A stretch of DNA of 24,814 nucleotides, from NCBI GenBank assembly GCA_035447065.1, contig DAOTGJ010000045.1:1-24814 (forward strand), given 5' to 3'. The notes under the pieces are model-generated. The model saw only the letters and a program-made list of their open reading frames with translations, searched no databases and was not told the DNA's origin. The stretch comes from CALEMW01 sp035447065. GTDB lineage: Bacteria; Krumholzibacteriota; Krumholzibacteriia; LZORAL124-64-63. The first letter of the stretch is position 1; each line of letters starts with the position of its first letter. The position numbers and the translations under genes are program-made. Shown piece after piece: positions 20,510-24,814 of this stretch.

Positions 20510-22555
20510 ATGCGCCGTGCCCTGATCTTCGCCCTCGGCCTGCTGGGCTGCGCGGCCCTGGCCGCCGCCGCGCCGCTGACCATCGAGAAGCTCCTGGACA
20601 TCGAGCAGGTCCGCGCCTGCGACCTCTCGCCCGACGGCCGGCTGGCCGCCTACACCGTGAGCGTGAACCGGGCCCTGGACGAACCCGCCGGCGGCGCCTG
20701 GAGCCGGCTCTGGGTGGTGGCCACCGACGGCAGGAGCGAGCCGCGTCCGTTCGTGACCGGCGAGGTGAGCGTGGGCGATCCATCCTTCTCGCCCGACGGC
20801 CGGTTCCTGGCCTTCACCATGAAGCGCGGCCAGGATGCCGAGACCCAGGTGTGGGTCATCCCCGTGCACGGCGGCGAGGCGCTGCCGGCCACGGCCAGCC
20901 CCACCGGCGTGGGCGCCTACTGCTGGAGCGCCGACGGCGCGTCGCTCTTCTACGTGGACACCGAGCCCGAGCCGGAGCACTACGAGGGGCTGCGCGAGAA
21001 GAAGCAGCTCCCGCGCTGGTTCGAGGAGGACCTGCGCGCGCGGCCGCTGCGCCGCGTGGCCTTCACCCGCGGCGGGGAGATCCCGGCGCCCGAGACCCTG
21101 GTGGACGGCCTGGCCGTGTGGCAGCTCCACGCCGCCGCGGACGGCGGGCGCCTGGTCTTCGGCGCCAGCGAGCGCAACCTGGTGGACGCCCGCTACATGC
21201 AGCAGGACGCCTACGTGCTGGATCTGGCCGACGGCTCCTACCGCCGCGTGGTGGACGTGCCCGGCAAGCTGGGCGACCTGCGCCTCAGCCCCGACGGCGC
21301 CAAGCTGGCCTGGACCGGCGCCGCCACCGTGAACGACCACAGCACCAGCACCCTCTGGCTCACCGACGTGGCCACCGGCGGGACCCGCGACCTGACCCCC
21401 GACGACTACCAGGGCCACCTGCGCCACGTGGCCTGGCGCGACGGCCGCACCCTGCTGGTGCAGGCGGACCAGGGCACGGCCACCGTGCTGGCCGAGGTGC
21501 GCGCGGACCGCGACTGGTCCGCCCGCAAGACCGTGTACGACGGCCCCGCCATCGTGGCCATGCCCGCCGTGCGTCCCGGCGCCAAGACCGCCGTCCTTGT
21601 GGCCCACGACCCCGCCACTCCCCGCGAGCTCTACGCCTGGCGCGGCGGGAACGATCTGCTCCGTCTCACGCACCACAACCCCTGGCTGGCCGACGTGGAC
21701 CTGGCCCGCCAGGAGGTGGTGCGCTGGACCGCCCGCGACGGCCTGGAGATCGAGGGCATCCTGATCCATCCGCTGCACGGCGACGGCCCCGCGCCCCTGA
21801 TCGTGGACGTGCACGGCGGTCCCGAGTCGCACCTGGCCAACGGCTGGGTGAGCCGCTACGCCGAGCTGGGCCAGGCCGCGGCCGCCCGCGGCTACGCCGT
21901 GCTCATGCCCAACTACCGGGGCAGCACGGGCCGCGGCCTGGCGTTCGCGGCCAGCAGCTTCGGCGATCCGGCCGGCAAGGAGTTCGACGACATCGTGGAC
22001 GGCGTGGACCACTTGGTGGCGCTGGGCGTGGCGGACCGCGACCGCGTGGGCGTGACCGGCGGCTCCTACGGCGGCTACGCCACCTACTGGCTGAGCACCT
22101 ACTACTCGGACCGCTTCGCCGCCGGCGCCGGCTTCGTGGGCGTGAGCGACCTGGTCAGCAAGCGCTACCTCACGGACATCCCCCTGGAGGACGAGCTGGT
22201 CCACATGGGCGCCACGGTGGACCAGAGCTGGGACCTCATGCGCGAGCGCAGCCCCATCGCCCACGCGGCCAAGAGCCGCACGCCGCTGCTCATCATGCAC
22301 GGCGACAGCGACACCCGCGTGCACCCCAGCCAGAGCCAGGAGCTCTACCGCGCCCTGAAGGTGGCCGGCCACCCCGCCGTGCGCCTGGTGTGGTATCCGG
22401 GGGAGGGCCACGGGAACAGCAAGCGCTTCGGGCGCATGGACCTGGCCACGCGCACCCTGGACTGGTTCGACTGGTACCTGATGGACCGCAATCCCGTGGA
22501 CGGGCCCATGCCGCCGCGGGATCTGAGCGGGGAGCTGGGGCTGGTCGAGGACTGA
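20510..22555 (+). CDS. S9-family (prolyl oligopeptidase-type) serine peptidase, exported
   Basis: The 681-residue protein has a signal peptide (about 1-21). An N-terminal seven-bladed-propeller region with WD40/TolB-like repeats (LSPDGRLAAYTV, FSPDGRFLAFTM, LSPDGAKLAWTG) precedes an alpha/beta-hydrolase domain from about residue 425. The catalytic triad is visible: Ser519 in GGSYGGYATYW, Asp601 in HGDSDTRVHP, and His634 in YPGEGHGNSK. The oxyanion region is DVHGGPESH. This is the organisation of acylaminoacyl-peptidase / dipeptidyl-peptidase-like S9C enzymes, which trim oligopeptides. ATG 20510 follows GGAGG by five bases; the longer frame from 20396 lacks a signal peptide and includes the promoter, so it is not used. 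The role is probably periplasmic peptide degradation, in line with the C69 peptidase upstream. Confidence 0.95.
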   Translation: MRRALIFALGLLGCAALAAAAPLTIEKLLDIEQVRACDLSPDGRLAAYTVSVNRALDEPAGGAWSRLWVVATDGRSEPRPFVTGEVSVGDPSFSPDGRFLAFTMKRGQDAETQVWVIPVHGGEALPATASPTGVGAYCWSADGASLFYVDTEPEPEHYEGLREKKQLPRWFEEDLRARPLRRVAFTRGGEIPAPETLVDGLAVWQLHAAADGGRLVFGASERNLVDARYMQQDAYVLDLADGSYRRVVDVPGKLGDLRLSPDGAKLAWTGAATVNDHSTSTLWLTDVATGGTRDLTPDDYQGHLRHVAWRDGRTLLVQADQGTATVLAEVRADRDWSARKTVYDGPAIVAMPAVRPGAKTAVLVAHDPATPRELYAWRGGNDLLRLTHHNPWLADVDLARQEVVRWTARDGLEIEGILIHPLHGDGPAPLIVDVHGGPESHLANGWVSRYAELGQAAAARGYAVLMPNYRGSTGRGLAFAASSFGDPAGKEFDDIVDGVDHLVALGVADRDRVGVTGGSYGGYATYWLSTYYSDRFAAGAGFVGVSDLVSKRYLTDIPLEDELVHMGATVDQSWDLMRERSPIAHAAKSRTPLLIMHGDSDTRVHPSQSQELYRALKVAGHPAVRLVWYPGEGHGNSKRFGRMDLATRTLDWFDWYLMDRNPVDGPMPPRDLSGELGLVED

Positions 22556-22557
22556 CC

Positions 22558-22585
22558 TTGCCTTCCGCCCCTGGGGGGCTATCTT
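22558..22585 (+). promoter_or_regulatory. Candidate promoter of the MarC-family gene
   Basis: TTGCCT (22558-22563) and TATCTT (22580-22585) are spaced by 16 bases and each matches the consensus at four positions. They lie between the peptidase stop and ATG 22617. The evidence is moderate only; read-through from the peptidase gene is also possible. Confidence 0.35.
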
Positions 22586-22616
22586 CCGCGGCTTGGCCCG
22601 TTGGAGGTGGCCCCCC

Positions 22617-23267
22617 ATGTTCTCGTTCCTCGCGCTTTCGATCTCCTCGCTCTTCGCGGTCATCGACCCCCTGGGCTGCATCCCCTTCTACAGCGGCCTC
22701 ACCGCCGGCATGGACGCCCGCCGCAAGCGCCGCACCCTGGCGCGGGCCCTGGCCGTGGCGTTCTGCGTGCTGCTGGCGTTCACGTGGTTCGGGCATCAGC
22801 TCCTGGAGCTGTTCGGGATCACGGTGCACGCCTTCCGCATCGCGGGCGGGGTGATCTTCTTCGGGATCGGTCTGGACATGCTCCAGAGCCGGCCGCGGCG
22901 CTGGCGCACGGGCATCGGCCAGGAGGCGCGGGTGCCCGGGCCGGAGCACGAGGAGCACGAGGATCCGTCGGTCACGCCCCTGGCCATCCCGCTCATCGCG
23001 GGGCCGGGGTCCATCACCACGGTGATGATCCTGCAGTCCCAGGGCGAGGGCGTGGAGGGGACGCTGCTGGTCAGCGTGGCCGTGCTCATCATCCTGGCGG
23101 CCACCGCCGCCATCCTGGCCGGGGCCGACCGCGTGCTCCGGCGGCTGGGCAACACGGGCATGCGCATCGTGGAGAAGCTCATGGGCCTGCTGGTCACGGT
23201 GATCGCCGTGCAGCTCATCCTGGACGGGCTGGGGCCGGTGGTGCGCGACATCGCCGCCAAGCTCTGA
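22617..23267 (+). CDS. MarC/UPF0056-family integral membrane protein
   Basis: The 216-residue product is a complete MarC-type protein with six hydrophobic segments: FLALSISSLFAVIDPLGCIP, ALAVAFCVLLAFTWFG, ITVHAFRIAGGVIFFGIGLD, PLIAGPGSITTVMIL, LLVSVAVLIILAATAAILAG and KLMGLLVTVIAVQLILDGL. Family hallmarks are IDPLGCIPFY near the N-terminus, the repeated AxRIAGG element and TPLAIPLIAGPGSITTVM. A charged, acidic loop (PEHEEHEDPS) precedes the second half, as in relatives. The transported substrate is unknown; the old multiple-antibiotic-resistance link for MarC has not held up. ATG 22617 has GGAGGTGG six to nine bases upstream. The extra eight residues from 22593 are not needed. Confidence 0.92.
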   Translation: MFSFLALSISSLFAVIDPLGCIPFYSGLTAGMDARRKRRTLARALAVAFCVLLAFTWFGHQLLELFGITVHAFRIAGGVIFFGIGLDMLQSRPRRWRTGIGQEARVPGPEHEEHEDPSVTPLAIPLIAGPGSITTVMILQSQGEGVEGTLLVSVAVLIILAATAAILAGADRVLRRLGNTGMRIVEKLMGLLVTVIAVQLILDGLGPVVRDIAAKL

Positions 23268-23279
23268 TCCCGGCGGCGG

Positions 23280-23309
23280 TTGGCGCCGCGGGCCGGTTGA
23301 TGCTAGATT
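23280..23309 (+). promoter_or_regulatory. Promoter of ahcY with extended -10
   Basis: TTGGCG (23280-23285), 18 bases, then TAGATT (23304-23309) preceded by TGC, forming an extended -10 (TGn). Transcription would start near 23316, giving a leader of about 118 bases before ahcY. Each hexamer matches four of six consensus positions; the TG element strengthens the call. Confidence 0.5.
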
Positions 23310-23320
23310 TCTCCTCTCCA

Positions 23321-23433
23321 GATCGGCCGGGATCCGGCCGATCCCTGAACAGTTCGGGTTTCTGCGGCTCTTGAAATGGGGTTTGAGAGCGGTTGAACGT
23401 TTGCGTGCACGAGAGCCTGTGGAGGACCACCGC
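23321..23433 (+). promoter_or_regulatory. Structured 5' leader of ahcY, possible cis-regulatory RNA
   Basis: Three stems can be drawn. GATCGGCCGG-GAT-CCGGCCGATC (23321-23343) is perfect. CCTGAA-CAG-TTCGGG (23344-23358) has one wobble pair. GCTCTTGAA (23367-23375) pairs with TTTGAGAGC (23382-23390) around a six-base loop. The GGCTCT of the third stem (23366-23371) can instead pair with AGAGCC (23412-23417), directly before the ribosome binding site GGAGGA (23421-23426). Such mutually exclusive pairing next to the start is the layout of a translational switch. By eye it does not match the S-adenosylhomocysteine riboswitch as I remember it. Confidence 0.4.
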
Positions 23434-24807
<1,374 letters not shown>

Positions 24808-24814
24808 GCTCCGC

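Noticed and set aside
23371..23433. Longer N-terminus for ahcY from GTG or similar starts
   Set aside because: It covers the structured leader and the good ribosome binding site at 23421-23426; homologues start near ATG 23434.
23316..23433. Classical S-adenosylhomocysteine riboswitch
   Set aside because: The conserved segments I remember for that class could not be found by eye. A covariance-model search is needed to settle it, so only an unnamed leader is reported.

Overview
The window is very GC-rich, gene-dense and protein-coding almost throughout. It carries 24 genes that I can support, one of them cut by the left edge and one cut by a 100-base run of N. The organism looks like an uncultured Gram-negative bacterium assembled from a metagenome. 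Evidence for the Gram-negative envelope is two beta-barrel outer-membrane-type proteins ending in Phe and many signal peptides and lipoproteins. Two secreted haem proteins end in an SPNPFNP / SGTYF type FlgD-like Ig domain, which is typical of the FCB-like and Krumholzibacteriota/Eisenbacteria type candidate phyla. That placement is inference; no rRNA or tRNA gene is present to test it.

Layout. 1-2690: the tail of an unknown protein, a pterin carbinolamine dehydratase, a CIA30-domain exported protein and, convergent to them, a LysM plus DUF4015 glycoside-hydrolase-like protein. 2797-6053: a stand-alone YedF-type DsrE protein, a perfect palindromic terminator, then three minus-strand genes (a repeat-bearing lipoprotein, a PEGA-domain exported protein, RlmH). 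6188-12998: a redox locus with a hexahaem cytochrome behind an unusually AT-rich promoter. It is followed by a run of Crp/Fnr regulator, DUF2892 membrane protein, monohaem beta-barrel, YceI protein, monohaem lipoprotein and monohaem choice-of-anchor V protein, closed by a strong terminator. 13067-17895: a tightly packed run of exported C69 peptidase, exported amidohydrolase and a pseudouridine synthase / rRNA methyltransferase fusion. 17892-20285: an unknown secreted protein, converging on a porin plus FMN-binding protein pair. 20383-24814: an S9 peptidase, a MarC-type membrane protein and S-adenosylhomocysteinase (ahcY) with a structured leader.

The most promising region for something undescribed is the redox locus. 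It encodes nine CXXCH haem sites in four exported proteins (six in one cytochrome, one each in three others), placed by their sequence signals in the periplasm, the outer membrane and possibly the cell surface. A Crp/Fnr-type regulator heads the downstream gene run. This could be an outer-membrane electron-transfer route, but the substrate and direction of electron flow cannot be read from the sequence. Secondary points of interest are the 14-base palindrome upstream of the porin/FMN pair, the RluA-RlmI-like fusion and the ahcY leader with two competing base-pairing partners.

No insertion sequence, CRISPR array, phage gene, tRNA or rRNA was seen. No stretch longer than 300 bases lacks a gene; the longest gap, 6054-6324, is described under its promoter entry. 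Recurrent promoter-like hexamers (TTGACG with 17-base spacing to TAnnnn) suggest an ordinary housekeeping sigma factor.
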